A stretch of 64,000 bases of DNA from Semisulcospira habei (lineage: Eukaryota > Mollusca > Gastropoda > Semisulcospiridae): NCBI GenBank assembly GCA_036245525.1, contig BTPG01000003.1, positions 193,463,127-193,527,126 of the forward strand, read 5' to 3'. Both the position numbers and the translations under genes were made by a program. The notes beneath the pieces were generated by a model. It did not search any database. It saw only the letters and a program-made list of their open reading frames with translations, and was not told the origin of the DNA. Positions 1-8,766 of the stretch are shown here, in pieces. How positions within the stretch are numbered: the first letter of the stretch is position 1; every line of letters begins with the position of its first letter.

Positions 1-325
1 TCGACGCCAGGAGTTTCTCGGCCTACCTCTTTTCCTCTTTCCCTGGGGATTCCATGACAATGCCTGCCTAGTGATACTCGAAGCTGGCTTTCTCAGACTG
101 TGACCAATCCATCCCCATCTTCTTCCCCCAATTTCATTTTCTGCCGTTATCTGCTCTGTTCTCTCCCAGAGTCTGATGTTGCTGATCTTCTCTGGCCAGT
201 GGATTTTCAAAATTCTTCTAAAGCAACTGTTTATGAAGATCTGTACTCTGTTGACAGTGGTTTTTGTCAATCTCCAAGTCTCTGCTCCATATAGGAGAAC
301 TGTTTTTACGTTGGAGTTGAAAATC
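1..325 (-). mobile_element. 3' part of a LINE, cut by the window edge
   Basis: The reverse complement matches the C-terminal part of the degenerate LINE at 23055-24440 (about 24000-24310), including the region encoding [14 protein letters not shown] and the downstream stretch. It continues off the left end of the window. The join to the next LINE fragment lies near 325, where similarity to the 24-kb copy stops. It has no intact ORF. Confidence 0.75.
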
Positions 326-1346
326 GTTCGCGTTCTTGGTGTGGCATAAATTTGGTGGTTAGATACTGCGGTGTCATGTTATTTAATATCTTGTGCATGA
401 GGATGCATTTCTTGAAATTAAGTTGTTGACGCAGGCCGAGAATGTTTAGATGTCTAAATTTGTCTGTGGTAGGAATGGGCCGCGTATCTATCATTTTGAC
501 AGCTCTTTTATATATAGAGTTTAACCTGTTCATGTGAACATCACTACAACCGTCCCACACTGTGGAGACATAATCAACGTGAGACTTGATATGGGCATGA
601 AAAAACAGTTTACGAGTATGTATATCCGTTACTTGTCTAAGCTGGGACAACAGGAAAATGTTTTTAACAATGGTTTTACAGACTGTATTTATATGCGTCT
701 CCCAACATAGTTGTTCGTCAACGTGTATTCCCAAGAATTTACGCTCAGTGACTTGTTCTATCGGTTTAGCGTTCAGTTGTAAATGTAACGGCTGTGGACG
801 GCGTTGATGTTTTTGTCGTGTAGTGATTAAAATACTCTTTGTTTTTCCTGGATGAAGAACCATATGATTCTCTCTACACCAGTCGGAAACCTCGCTGAGA
901 CTACTTTGTAAGCTAAGGTTAATGTCAGCTGTTTTTTTAAAACCCGAAACATGGAGGCTCGTATCGTCCGCAAACAGGTTGCAGTTGACATCAGTGTTAG
1001 TAATATGTAAAGGCAAATCATTAATAAATATTATGAATAGAAGAGGTCCCAAGATCGACCCCTGGGGGATACCGTAGTTAACTTGTCCTTGTTTAGAGTA
1101 TTTTCCATGGGTATATACCTTTTGTTTTCTGTCTTTTAGGTATGATCCAAAGATTGCTATGGCAGTTTCACTTATATGGCATGCTGCTAGCTTCTTTAAG
1201 AGAATGTCGTGGTCGACAAGATCAAATGCTTTTTGTAGGTCTAAGAAAACAGCTCCAGACATCAGGTTTTTATTTATTGATTCCAGCCAGCTGTCTACAA
1301 TGTGTGTCAGTGCTGACTGACATGAGTGTTTCGGTCTAAAGCCGGA
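326..1346 (-). mobile_element. LINE reverse-transcriptase fragment (Jockey/CR1-like)
   Basis: About 330 residues are open on the minus strand. They carry reverse-transcriptase landmarks in order: SGFRPKHSCQSAL, FLDLQKAFDLVDHDILL, GIPQGSILGPLLF, the catalytic NLFADDTSL, and a thumb-like end with RLNSIYKRAVKMI. The order and spacing fit the RT of Jockey/CR1-type non-LTR elements; the exact clade is not settled from sequence alone. The 5' side (endonuclease and start) is missing and abuts a GA microsatellite. The 3' side is fused to another LINE fragment. It is a dead, truncated insertion lying downstream of the last CBM14 exon seen. Confidence 0.85.
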
Positions 1347-1347
1347 C

Positions 1348-1499
<152 letters not shown>

Positions 1500-1520
1500 A
1501 AGAGAGTATTGTCGTCTTAC

Positions 1521-1751
1521 ATGGTGTGATGGCTTCAAAGCGTTCGTTGCAGAGCACCGACTGGAAGGCGTCACACCGCCTATTCCGCGCGTCGTACAGC
1601 TGTGGATAGGGGCAGGTCTTCAAAAACGCACTGGTGTCCATCAGCTCCTCGTTAGGCGTGAAGACGTACCCTTCGCAGTCGAAATACCGATGGCAATCTG
1701 TGTCGTGGGGAAAGGTTTGCTGCGACGGAGAACATAATTCCGAAACCACCA
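1521..1751 (-). CDS. CBM14 chitin-binding gene, exon (domain 3)
   Basis: A 231-nt internal exon on the minus strand, bounded by an acceptor ending ctccag and a donor gtaaga; both phases are 1. It encodes a complete peritrophin-A/CBM14 module with six cysteines (ELCS, TDCHRYFDCEG, KTCPYPQLYD, RRCDAF, VLCN). The aromatic YFDC after the second cysteine is typical of chitin binding. The module probably lies in a secreted protein acting in an extracellular chitinous matrix such as shell, radula or gut lining. It follows the exon at 2390-2632 in matching phase. The next exon downstream was not found; LINE debris and a GA tract follow. A Met-led ORF reaching 1821 is a read-through of the intron rather than a separate start. 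Confidence 0.75.
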
Positions 1752-2019
1752 CTGGAGGGATAGAGATAATAAACAAGTAAACAAGGTGAAGAAGAATCGT
1801 TACAATAAACACAGTACTCAACAGGCTATCGGGCCGAAGGCGGACGTCTTTGACATGTTACACTTTGCGTCCTGGGAAGATCTGTGCTGAAGGCCTTAAG
1901 ATGGAAATCACTTAAGTGCACACATTACTTAATGGTGCTGACCAACATCTGCGCTAGAAATGACAAGTTTCTAAATTTGTTTGCTCTTCTAAAAGGGGAT
2001 GAATTTTTGTTGCGGACGG

Positions 2020-2385
2020 GAAGTCCTGTCTCTTCTCGTTTCGTTTCATCTCATCTTAATCCATCTCAATTAATATCATCTGATCTCAGTCCATCTCAGT
2101 TAATCTCATCTCATCTCAATAAATAATCATCTCAATTAATATCATCTCAATTAATCTCATCTCATCTCAGTTAATCTCATCTCAGTTTACAATTCCACTC
2201 CACTACAGTCGCCTCGTCTCGTCTCGTCTCATCATCTGATCTGATCAAATCCAATCTATTTGATACTGTCTTATCGTATCGTATCGTATCTTATCTTAAA
2301 TTATCTTATAATCTTATCTAATCTAATCAGTATTATCTTATTATATCTTATTTTATCGTATCTTATCTTAATCTTATCTTATTAC
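2020..2385. repeat. Degenerate ATCTC / TTATC low-complexity tandem array
   Basis: Irregular repeats of short units such as TCATCTCAATTAA, changing to CGTATCTTATC towards the right. It fills the intron between two CBM14-gene exons and ends only a few bases from the donor at 2390. Confidence 0.9.
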
Positions 2386-2389
2386 TTAC

Positions 2390-2632
2390 TGCTGATGGGC
2401 ACACACTGCCTCAGAATCCTGGAGAACACGTGCAGCGTGCCATTGACCGGGTCGCATTTGCCCTCGCCCACCTGGCGCCCTGACCGACACACCACGTACT
2501 GCACCTCAGACTCGCCGCGGGGGTCACTGGGCGGCCAGTTGTGAAGGCCGTCCGTTATGTTGGCACAACTGGTGTACATGCTTTTGCAATCCCGGCAGTG
2601 GGGACCGGAACACCATTTAGCGCTGTAGTCGC
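2390..2632 (-). CDS. CBM14 chitin-binding gene, cysteine-rich exon
   Basis: A 243-nt internal exon. The acceptor is ccaaccag and the donor the perfect gtaagt; it enters and leaves in phase 1. The preceding exon ends in T and this one starts GC, so the junction codon is TGC (Cys). It encodes about 80 residues with seven cysteines (KWCSGPHCRDC, SMYTSCANITDG, YVVCRSGRQ, GKCDPVNG, ILRQCVP). The spacing resembles a divergent chitin-binding module but is not a canonical CBM14. Its neighbours on both sides are CBM14 exons, so it most likely contributes another extracellular domain of the same protein. The donor is 5 bases from a low-complexity array. Confidence 0.7.
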
Positions 2633-2735
2633 CTGGTTGGAAATAACACATATCAGCTTATATTTCGATCTTATAAATTTGATTAATCCTAATTTACTGC
2701 CACTGGACACAGGCTGTGTTTCTGAAATCTTTGTT

Positions 2736-2947
2736 ACCTCATTTAGCCCCGACACACCACAGCAAGACATGGATCGAGCATGATAGTTCAAGGGTGGTGC
2801 CAGAATAGCTTGGCGCCCATAGGCGTCAAGCTATTTTGGCACCACCCTTGAACTATCATGCTCGATCTGTGTCTAGAATTGTCATACAGTCCTTCAGAAG
2901 GAAACTTGAAAATTGGGAGATTTCGGTCATGGTGTGGAATGAGTTAT
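2736..2947. mobile_element. H1 hairpin MITE
   Basis: An imperfect copy of H1. A hairpin core of about 50-bp arms meets near 2820 (TAGTTCAAGGGTGGTGCC and its complement). Outer flanks resemble the family ends (tttagccccgacacacc on the left, gaatgagtta on the right). It lies in the intron between 2632 and 3711. Confidence 0.8.
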
Positions 2948-3193
2948 CTCAACGCCAAAGAGTTCCAAGACTTCCAAGATATAATATGGATCCACATTTG
3001 TGTCATTGAGAGCCTACGCAGCTGTTTGGTTTTTTGAGGCTCTATACCTCTTCTTCTCGGCAACGAAGAGATTAATTCACTTCGTGTAAGGACAGAGGTA
3101 GTGAAATATAGCAAGGGGCTCATGAGGATTTATTTCCTCTTGCAGATGTTGGGTGTTTTGCCTGTGCTATCGGTACTGAGGTTGTTCAATGCG

Positions 3194-3195
<2 letters not shown>

Positions 3196-3272
<77 letters not shown>

Positions 3273-3550
3273 CACACACAGACACACCATCACACACACA
3301 AACACACACGCATACACACACAGACACACCATCACACACACAAACACACACACATACACACATATTCAAACACACATAAACGCGCGCACGCACTCACACT
3401 AACACACATGCACACACACACACGCACATACACACATTGACACACACACACATACACACACGCACACACACTGACACACACACACAAACACACTGACACA
3501 CACATACACATATACACACACAAACACACAGACACTGACGCTCACACACA

Positions 3551-3613
<63 letters not shown>
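3196..3613. repeat. Long (CA)n microsatellite array, interrupted
   Basis: Over 400 bp of CA dinucleotides with interruptions. It produces only Thr-His or Cys-Val dipeptide ORFs. It lies in an intron of the CBM14 gene. Confidence 0.97.
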
Positions 3614-3616
<3 letters not shown>

Positions 3617-3647
3617 TACGATAACATGCCAGCAGAATAAACTCAGT

Positions 3648-3695
3648 GCGCAAAGGCCATCGGGCCGACGTCAGCCCGATGGCCTTTAGCGCGTT
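3648..3695. repeat. H8 palindrome
   Basis: An inverted repeat of AAAGGCCATCGGGCCGACGT with its complement, centred near 3670. It starts about 15 bp inside the intron after the donor at 3710. Relatives occur at 13458, 24469, 43478, 48207, 55299 and 60766. Confidence 0.85.
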
Positions 3696-3710
3696 GGGTA
3701 TCCGACTCAC

Positions 3711-3916
3711 AAGCGTCCAGGAGCTCCTTCCTGCCCCCGCAGTCGACTCCCTCAGGCTCCTGACAGTCATTGGTGACGTCGCTGTACAGCTGTGGGTACG
3801 GACACTCGTGCTCCTTCGTCATCAGGAACAAGTTGCTCGTGTCCGGCGCGTCGTTACAGTCGAAGTACCGGTGACACAGTTCCGGGTGGGGGAACCTGTC
3901 AGCCAGGGTAGCGCAT
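3711..3916 (-). CDS. CBM14 chitin-binding gene, exon (domain 2)
   Basis: A 206-nt exon encoding a complete CBM14 module (RCATLADRFP, ELCHRYFDCND, HECPYPQLYS, NDCQEPEGVDC). The acceptor is a pyrimidine-rich tract ending tacag and the donor is the perfect gtgagt. It enters with one base (phase 2) and leaves in phase 1, matching the next exon at 2390-2632. The motif CPYPQLY is shared with the module at 1521-1751, so the two modules are paralogous within the protein. The first exon (7880-8150) leaves in phase 1 and cannot join here directly, so at least one intermediate exon is required; 6355-6448 has the right phases in one frame. A Met at 3957 would give a poor signal peptide and is judged intronic. 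Confidence 0.75.
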
Positions 3917-3964
3917 CTGTACAGTCCGACGGAAAATGCAAAGAAAACGTGTAACATTAAATGT

Positions 3965-4115
3965 GTTTAGGGCTTAACGTCTTCTGTCCACCACGAAGGT
4001 GATTTCAAAGACGGGGGCGCCGAATAGGGTCCTAACAAAAATGTTACCCCAGATGGATCGAACCCGCGACCTCTTGGACGAGAGTCAAACGCTCAAACGT
4101 ACCACCCAGCTCCCC
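3965..4115 (-). mobile_element. tRNA-derived SINE (SINE-B)
   Basis: Read on the minus strand it starts GGGGAGCTGGGTGG. It has an A-box-like segment, then a B-box GGTTCGATCC, a tRNA-unrelated body and an end AGACGTTAAGCCCTAAAC. The same element on the plus strand occurs at 48461-48615, confirming a dispersed family rather than a functional tRNA. Confidence 0.75.
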
Positions 4116-4187
4116 AGAAAATGCAAAGACTGTGTGAATGCACAAGGAGGAAAATCAGTACACACATTAATATATATTGTATTCACC

Positions 4188-4724
4188 CCTTCGCTGCCGA
4201 GAAAAAAGGGACATCACACCAATTGCGGGGGTTCATGAGGATCTACGACTCTTTCTGAAACCACTTTGCTGAAAACACTTTGCTGAAAACACTTGCTGAA
4301 ACCACTTTCTGAAACCACTTTGCTGAAACCACTTTGCTGAAACCACTTGCTGAAACCACTTTGCTGAAACCACTTGCTGAAACCACTTTGCTGAAAACAC
4401 TTTGCTGAAACCACTTGCTGAAACCACTTTGTTGAAAACACTTTGCTGAAACCACTTGCTGAAACCACTTTGCTGAAAACACTTTGCTGAAACCACTTGC
4501 TGAAACAACTTTGCTGAAACCACTTTGCTGAAACCACTTGCTGAAACCACTTGCTGAAAACACTTTGCTGAAACCACTTTCCTGAAACCACTTTGCTGAA
4601 ACCACTTTGCTGAAACCACTTTGCTGAAACCATTATTCATGGGACGGCTGGAACTCTTTCGCTTTGAATTTCCGACACAAATTTCACACGTGCAGTGTAC
4701 GTACAGTGGCAGTGAAGGGGTTGG
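4188..4724. mobile_element. H2 MITE with an internal minisatellite expansion
   Basis: Outer sequence matches H2 ends (cccttcgctgccgag at the left, ggcagtgaagggg at the right, next to a tgtacgtacagt segment shared with other H2 copies). The hairpin core is only half present, and its neighbouring CTTGCTGAAACCACTT segment is expanded into the array at 4250-4636. Confidence 0.7.
4250..4636. repeat. Minisatellite, 14-16 bp unit
   Basis: About 26 head-to-tail units of TTGCTGAAACCACT with one- or two-base length variation. All minus-strand frames through it give artificial Trp-Phe-Gln-Gln / Ser-Lys-Val-Val repeats. Confidence 0.95.
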
Positions 4725-4737
4725 TGGCTGATTAACC

Positions 4738-4785
4738 ACCGTGAGATGGCCTTAGTCGCCTGCTCGGCGTTAAACCCTAATACCT
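4738..4785 (+). mobile_element. SINE tail fragment
   Basis: Contains CGTGAGATGGCCTTAGTCGC followed by CTGCTCGGCGTTAAACCC. The same segment recurs at 28522-28567 (with target duplication) and 54147-54190. Confidence 0.6.
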
Positions 4786-4898
4786 ATCTGACTACTGGGT
4801 ATTGAAAAGCACATCAAATGCAACCATTGGCCGCATGCATATAGTGAAAAGTGTGGCTGACTCAACAGCAAAAAGGTTTGCTTGACGCATTTACAGCA

Positions 4899-4984
4899 TC
4901 CCACGTCAATAGCTGCGAAAGTGTCATGTAGCGTTGCCGGCGACAACGCTACATGACACTTTCGCAGCTATTGATGCTGGGCGC
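4899..4984. repeat. H10 palindrome
   Basis: Inverted repeat of TCAATAGCTGCGAAAGTGTC around a CGTTGCCGGCGACAACG centre. A second copy lies at 12230-12315. Confidence 0.85.
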
Positions 4985-5279
4985 CGTAAAAGAGTTAATA
5001 GTTGCTGTGTCGTGATGTCCAAATCACAGACCAGCACTTGTTTTGAAATTGTGTCGAAACGTCAGACAGGCCACCACAAGGTGAAAATCGTTTGCAGTTT
5101 TCATAGGAATGATGGTCACAGCGTTGGAGACGTGCCGTACGCGTATGCGCAGCAAACGTGCGGCAATGTTATGCGGCAAGTGAAGCGAGACATACAGAAT
5201 TTAGGCCTATCGTGCGGCGTGCCTCAAATTATATTTTCAGTTTGCCGTGTTTCCATATGCACACGTCCGGAATTAGTTG

Positions 5280-5354
5280 ACAATAATACCAATACTACTA
5301 ATGATAGTACTACTACGACTAAAGATAATAATGATACTACTATTACTACTACTG

Positions 5355-5392
<38 letters not shown>

Positions 5393-5414
5393 TTTTTTTT
5401 TTTTTTTTTTTTTT
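5280..5414. repeat. (ACT/AAT)n microsatellite and T-tract
   Basis: Trinucleotide repeats running into about 23 T residues. It marks the left edge of the repeat at 5415-5957. Confidence 0.9.
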
Positions 5415-5957
5415 CGGCATCCTGTCTCGAAAGACAATGGAGTATGCGCTTGCTGGATCAGTCACTGGAGTGACCTCTCCAGTGCGCAAGCCTGGGCGAA
5501 GTGTATGGAGATCCTGGGATGCCCAGTCGTCAAGATCCCCCTCTCGGCCTCGCTGATGTATCCAAAGGAATGCAAAGCAGTACGTTTGGCATCAGTTTGG
5601 CTGCAGAAGCTGCCAGAACAGTGCGTGAATACATGCAGCTGTCTGCCTTCGGGGCTCCACTCCTGATTTGAAGGGTTTACTCCCCCACATTTGGCCGTTG
5701 GATCCAACCTGATCTCCTCCGTCCTCTAGCCGTTGGCTGTCAGAAACAGCTCATCCGCCTAGTGGTGCAATGTGAACACCACCCCCTCACGTGGTTTAGC
5801 CCACCAGCTGAGGTGGTTTGCCAGGGTGTGGCGCTTGGAGCCAGCACGTGAGAGATTAAGGAGATGGATGAGGACCAGTGATGCCCGTCCGTCCTATTTA
5901 GGACGCAGCTGCCGAACAGCAAAGGTACTACCTCTATCCAGAGCCCCCTACACCCCA
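5415..5957. mobile_element. Dispersed-type repeat of unknown class
   Basis: About 540 bp flanked on both sides by AAT microsatellite, as expected for an insertion using such a tract. Parts are open in several frames (5462-5707 minus; 5415-5666 plus), but no domain is recognised and no long ORF spans it. Likely a transposon-derived sequence; no coding call is made. Confidence 0.4.
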
Positions 5958-6080
5958 ATAATAATAATAATAATAATGAGAATAATGTACATTTATATAA
6001 CGCTTATCCTCAAAATCCAAATTAATTGTGCTCTAAGCGCTTTACAAGATCAAAAATCACAGAACAAAAAGTACAAGAAA
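5958..6080 (-). mobile_element. 3' end of a LINE/SINE with ATT tail
   Basis: On the minus strand it ends with an ATT microsatellite preceded by AAATGTACATTATTCTC. The feature TAAGCGCTT.. (plus: ctctaagcgctttacaag) recurs beside ATT or AAT tracts at 12829 and 15540. Confidence 0.5.
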
Positions 6081-6096
6081 GTAAAAGCTACAATAA

Positions 6097-6256
6097 TAAT
6101 AATAATAATGACTATATAATGATGGTGATATTAACCAAATAATAATAATATAATAATAATAATGATAATAATACTAATACTACTAATAATAATGATGATA
6201 ATAATAATAATATAATAATAATAATGATAATAATAATAATACTACTAATAATAATA

Positions 6257-6340
<84 letters not shown>

Positions 6341-6345
6341 TAAAT
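6097..6345. repeat. (TAA)n/(GAT)n compound microsatellite
   Basis: About 250 bp of TAA with an inner GAT block (6255-6290). It gives poly-Ile and poly-Leu pseudo-ORFs on the minus strand. Confidence 0.97.
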
Positions 6346-6354
6346 TTTACGCAC

Positions 6355-6448
6355 CTCTCCTGGACCAACATTTTCAAAAGATCGTCCACTGAGTCGGTAA
6401 CGATAGTCTCCGTCGCGACAGCTAGCGCGGCGGAGGGGACCGTGGGGG
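6355..6448 (-). CDS. Possible small exon of the CBM14 gene (uncertain)
   Basis: A 94-nt stretch with a plausible acceptor (ctttatttgacag) and donor (gtgcgt) on the minus strand. In one frame it enters in phase 1 and leaves in phase 2, which is exactly what is needed to join the first exon (7880-8150) to 3711-3916. That frame gives a linker-like peptide starting PTVPSAALAVATETIV. A second frame (phase 2 to 0) gives the more domain-like CRDGDYRYRLSGRSFENV but does not fit either neighbour. The donor sits next to the microsatellite. Transcript data would be needed to choose between the frames or dismiss the exon. Confidence 0.3.
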
Positions 6449-6637
6449 CTGTCAAATAAAGTGAAACAGCCATTTTTCACTCTCTCATTATTATCCTGTT
6501 TTCTGGAAATGCCCGCTTTAGACAGTCATTCTTCGGAACGCCTCAGCTCGTACTAAGCAGCGTGTACGTAGTACACATTTTACTGGCTGGGCATGTTAGG
6601 AAATGTGGTAAAAACTTTCAGGCCGGAAATGCCTTCC

Positions 6638-6869
6638 TTAACCACTTCACAGCCTAGAAAAAAAAAGTGAACATGATCCAACTGCAAGAGGCATAGATCC
6701 TCATGAGCCCCCGCGACTGCGGGGGCTCATGAGGATCTATGCCTCTTGCTGAGAACAATTTGTAGCCCTGTTTCTTGGACGGTTTTGTTTCTTGGCCGTT
6801 GAATGAACCAAGATTTCAGAAACAAAAAATGTACGAACACTGTACGTACGGTGGCAGGGAAGGGGTTAA
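6638..6869. mobile_element. H2 MITE
   Basis: Starts TTAACCACTTCACAGCC and ends GGCAGGGAAGGGGTTAA. The central hairpin at about 6685-6760 has the core GCAAGAGGCATAGATCCTC on both arms. TTAA at both ends suggests piggyBac-type target duplication. Confidence 0.85.
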
Positions 6870-7753
6870 TACCCACTGATATTCAAGATTCAAAAACTTT
6901 ATTGTGTCAGTCTGGCCGACAAATTTTCTTTCGTTGGGATCAGAACGCTAAAACAGCGAAGGACACATGCGCGCGTACGATTTGAGCCCCATTTGATCAC
7001 AATGGCAAAATTAAATTATGACTGTAATGATAATTATATACATTCACTAAACGTACACATCAACTGTTTTTATTTTACAGTCGGCGTCGCTCACGACAAG
7101 GTAAACGCAACGAAGTTCAGATACATAACAATGCTTTTTTTTTGCACAAGTCCCCACCGCACTGTCTCTAAGTAATTCACTTTGCTCATATGTATACCAA
7201 ACGTCTGTTATACGGGTCAGCATAAGTATATCGCTGTACTAGCTAGGGAGCCGTGAATTCCGACTGCGTCATTGTAGTGCAGACGTGACATGTTTTTGCG
7301 AAGAAACGCCACTTGGTAAGCTAAAGTTCCTCGGGCAGACGTCAGCCTTAGCTGGCCCGCCTGACGTCGGCCCGAGAACCGTTTGCTTGCCGGGCAGCCA
7401 GTCGTGGGAGACTGATATATTATGTCGGCGATATATCAGATTACCGCGGTATACTGAAGCGAGGCGTTACACCAAGGCTGACCTGTAATAATAATAATAA
7501 TAATAATAATATTTAGTGGAGCACTTTGCTTAGTTGCTAGCACAGGATTTAAGCTATGAATTTGACCTTTCAATGAACAACCCTCCCAAACTCTTTCAAA
7601 TGTTCAAATCAGTTATTTTGACGCCGCAACAGGTCCTGTTTATTTACGACGGAAAAGTGAGGGCTGGGTTCATCGAAAGCTTAGTTTTTAAAATGTATAG
7701 TATATTCGGCGCGCGTTAAGCTCGCCCGTGCAACTAGTCCCAGGCGGGTCAGT
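6870..7753. other. Intergenic or intronic sequence without a gene
   Basis: No supported exon seen. It contains a segment of the type ATTCAAAAACTTTATTG near 6890, a small inverted repeat around 7330-7380 (gacgtcagcc / cctgacgtcggccc), and an AAT tract at 7486-7510. Confidence 0.5.
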
Positions 7754-7822
7754 CGCATGAGCGAGCTTAGTCCTGCGCTAGCTTAGTGGCTGGCGCAGGA
7801 CTAAGCTCGCTCATGCAACTGG
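7754..7822. repeat. Palindrome
   Basis: Arms GCATGAGCGAGCTTAGTCCT and the complement around 7785. It lies about 60 bp from the donor of the first CBM14 exon. Confidence 0.75.
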
Positions 7823-7879
7823 CCCCAGAGCTGGAAGCATAAGAGTAAGAGTAGTTGACTGTATTTCCTGTCATCTTAC

Positions 7880-8150
7880 CCATTTTAGGAGGCGGCGGAG
7901 CTAGGCATCCGCCAAGGATTTCCTCTCTAAAAATGCATTCCTCCACATGCATGCTGAAGACACGACCTGCAGTACATTGCATCAACAGAGGCATGGTGTG
8001 GACGCACTGATAATAAGTGCTGCAGTCGTTATAGTTGTAGGCAAACTTGGCACCCGCACGACATCTGTCTCTAACGGTGTTTTGTGCTAACGCAACCACT
8101 GCTACAGAGACAAACACTAGTAGCGTTGACGAAAGCTTGAAGCCAGGCAT
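7880..8150 (-). CDS. CBM14 chitin-binding gene, first coding exon with signal peptide
   Basis: Starts at ATG 8150 and runs 271 nt to a donor gtaaga at 7879, leaving in phase 1. Residues 1-22 form a strong signal peptide (charged start, hydrophobic LLVFVSVAVVALA, then Q). A six-cysteine CBM14 module follows (DRCRAGAKF, NDCSTYYQCV, MQCTAG, EECIF, GGCLA), then a proline-rich linker. The protein is therefore secreted. Exons at 3711-3916, 2390-2632 and 1521-1751 lie downstream on the same strand in compatible phases; at least one intermediate exon is needed. No promoter element was identified upstream of 8150. An alternative is a separate single-CBM14 gene, but no stop is reached before a consensus donor, which favours a spliced multi-domain protein. 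Confidence 0.8.
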
Positions 8151-8361
8151 TGTCGGTGGAGATCATTCAGCTGCACAGTCTGTGTAACTGTCACTTCGTT
8201 TCACCGTGTATCCGATTTTCAAGGCTGGTCGTTTGCTGGAACACACCGATTTTATGTTAGAAATGTTTGGCCTCCTCGCGACAACTTGTGAGGAACAAAC
8301 GTCACTCCCTGACCTAGTGCCACTCTAGCCTAATTACAATTAATTAACAACTAATTAAATA

Positions 8362-8457
8362 AATAAACAGTGTCGGCAGCGGTTTTTTTTTTTCGCGATG
8401 ATTCCTACAGAAATCATCGCTACAAAAACAGCTACTGACAGCCAAAGGGTGAACACA
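8362..8457. repeat. H4-type palindrome
   Basis: An imperfect inverted repeat around CGATGATTCCTACAGAAATC, with the tgtcggcagcgg / ctactgacagcc ends seen in the perfect H4 copy at 52724. Confidence 0.75.
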
Positions 8458-8553
8458 TAGCCACGAGAAATGTTGACTTATTTGAGACGTGACGTGTTAG
8501 GATTCGTTGCATTTTGCCGTGTATCCGTCCGTACACGGCAGGTATCGAATGAG

Positions 8554-8766
8554 TTAACTCATTCTGCACCAAGACCGAAATGCGCAAATTTTAAAGTTGC
8601 CCCTTGAAGACTGTATTACACTTCTGGAAGCAGATCGAGCGTGATAGTTCAAGGGCTGTGCCAGAATAGCTTGGCGCCTATGGGCGCCAAGCTATTCTGG
8701 CACAACCCTTGAACTATCACGCTCGATCCATGTCTTGCCGTGGCGTGTCAGAGCTGAATGAGTTAA
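8554..8766. mobile_element. H1 hairpin MITE, full copy
   Basis: TTAACTCATTC at the left and GAATGAGTTAA at the right, with hairpin core 8636-8733. It is a good reference copy of the 210-bp family. Confidence 0.9.

Noticed and set aside
1752..1821. Signal peptide at 1821 for a separate CBM14 gene
   Set aside because: A good acceptor at 1752 in the phase of the upstream exon explains the exon; the hydrophobic stretch is then intronic. It cannot be wholly excluded.
3130..3770. Thr-His and Cys-Val rich ORFs here and at 13.6, 22.0, 42.7, 51.5, 53.5 and 56.1 kb
   Set aside because: Translated CA microsatellites.
3640..3957. Independent gene starting at Met 3957 with its own signal peptide
   Set aside because: The upstream part reads as a pyrimidine-rich acceptor region ending tacag, and the peptide is a poor signal; splicing from an upstream exon is preferred.
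4214..4739. Long minus-strand ORFs rich in WFQQ/SGFSK repeats, as if a repeat protein
   Set aside because: They come from a 14-16 bp minisatellite open in several frames at once, inside a MITE.
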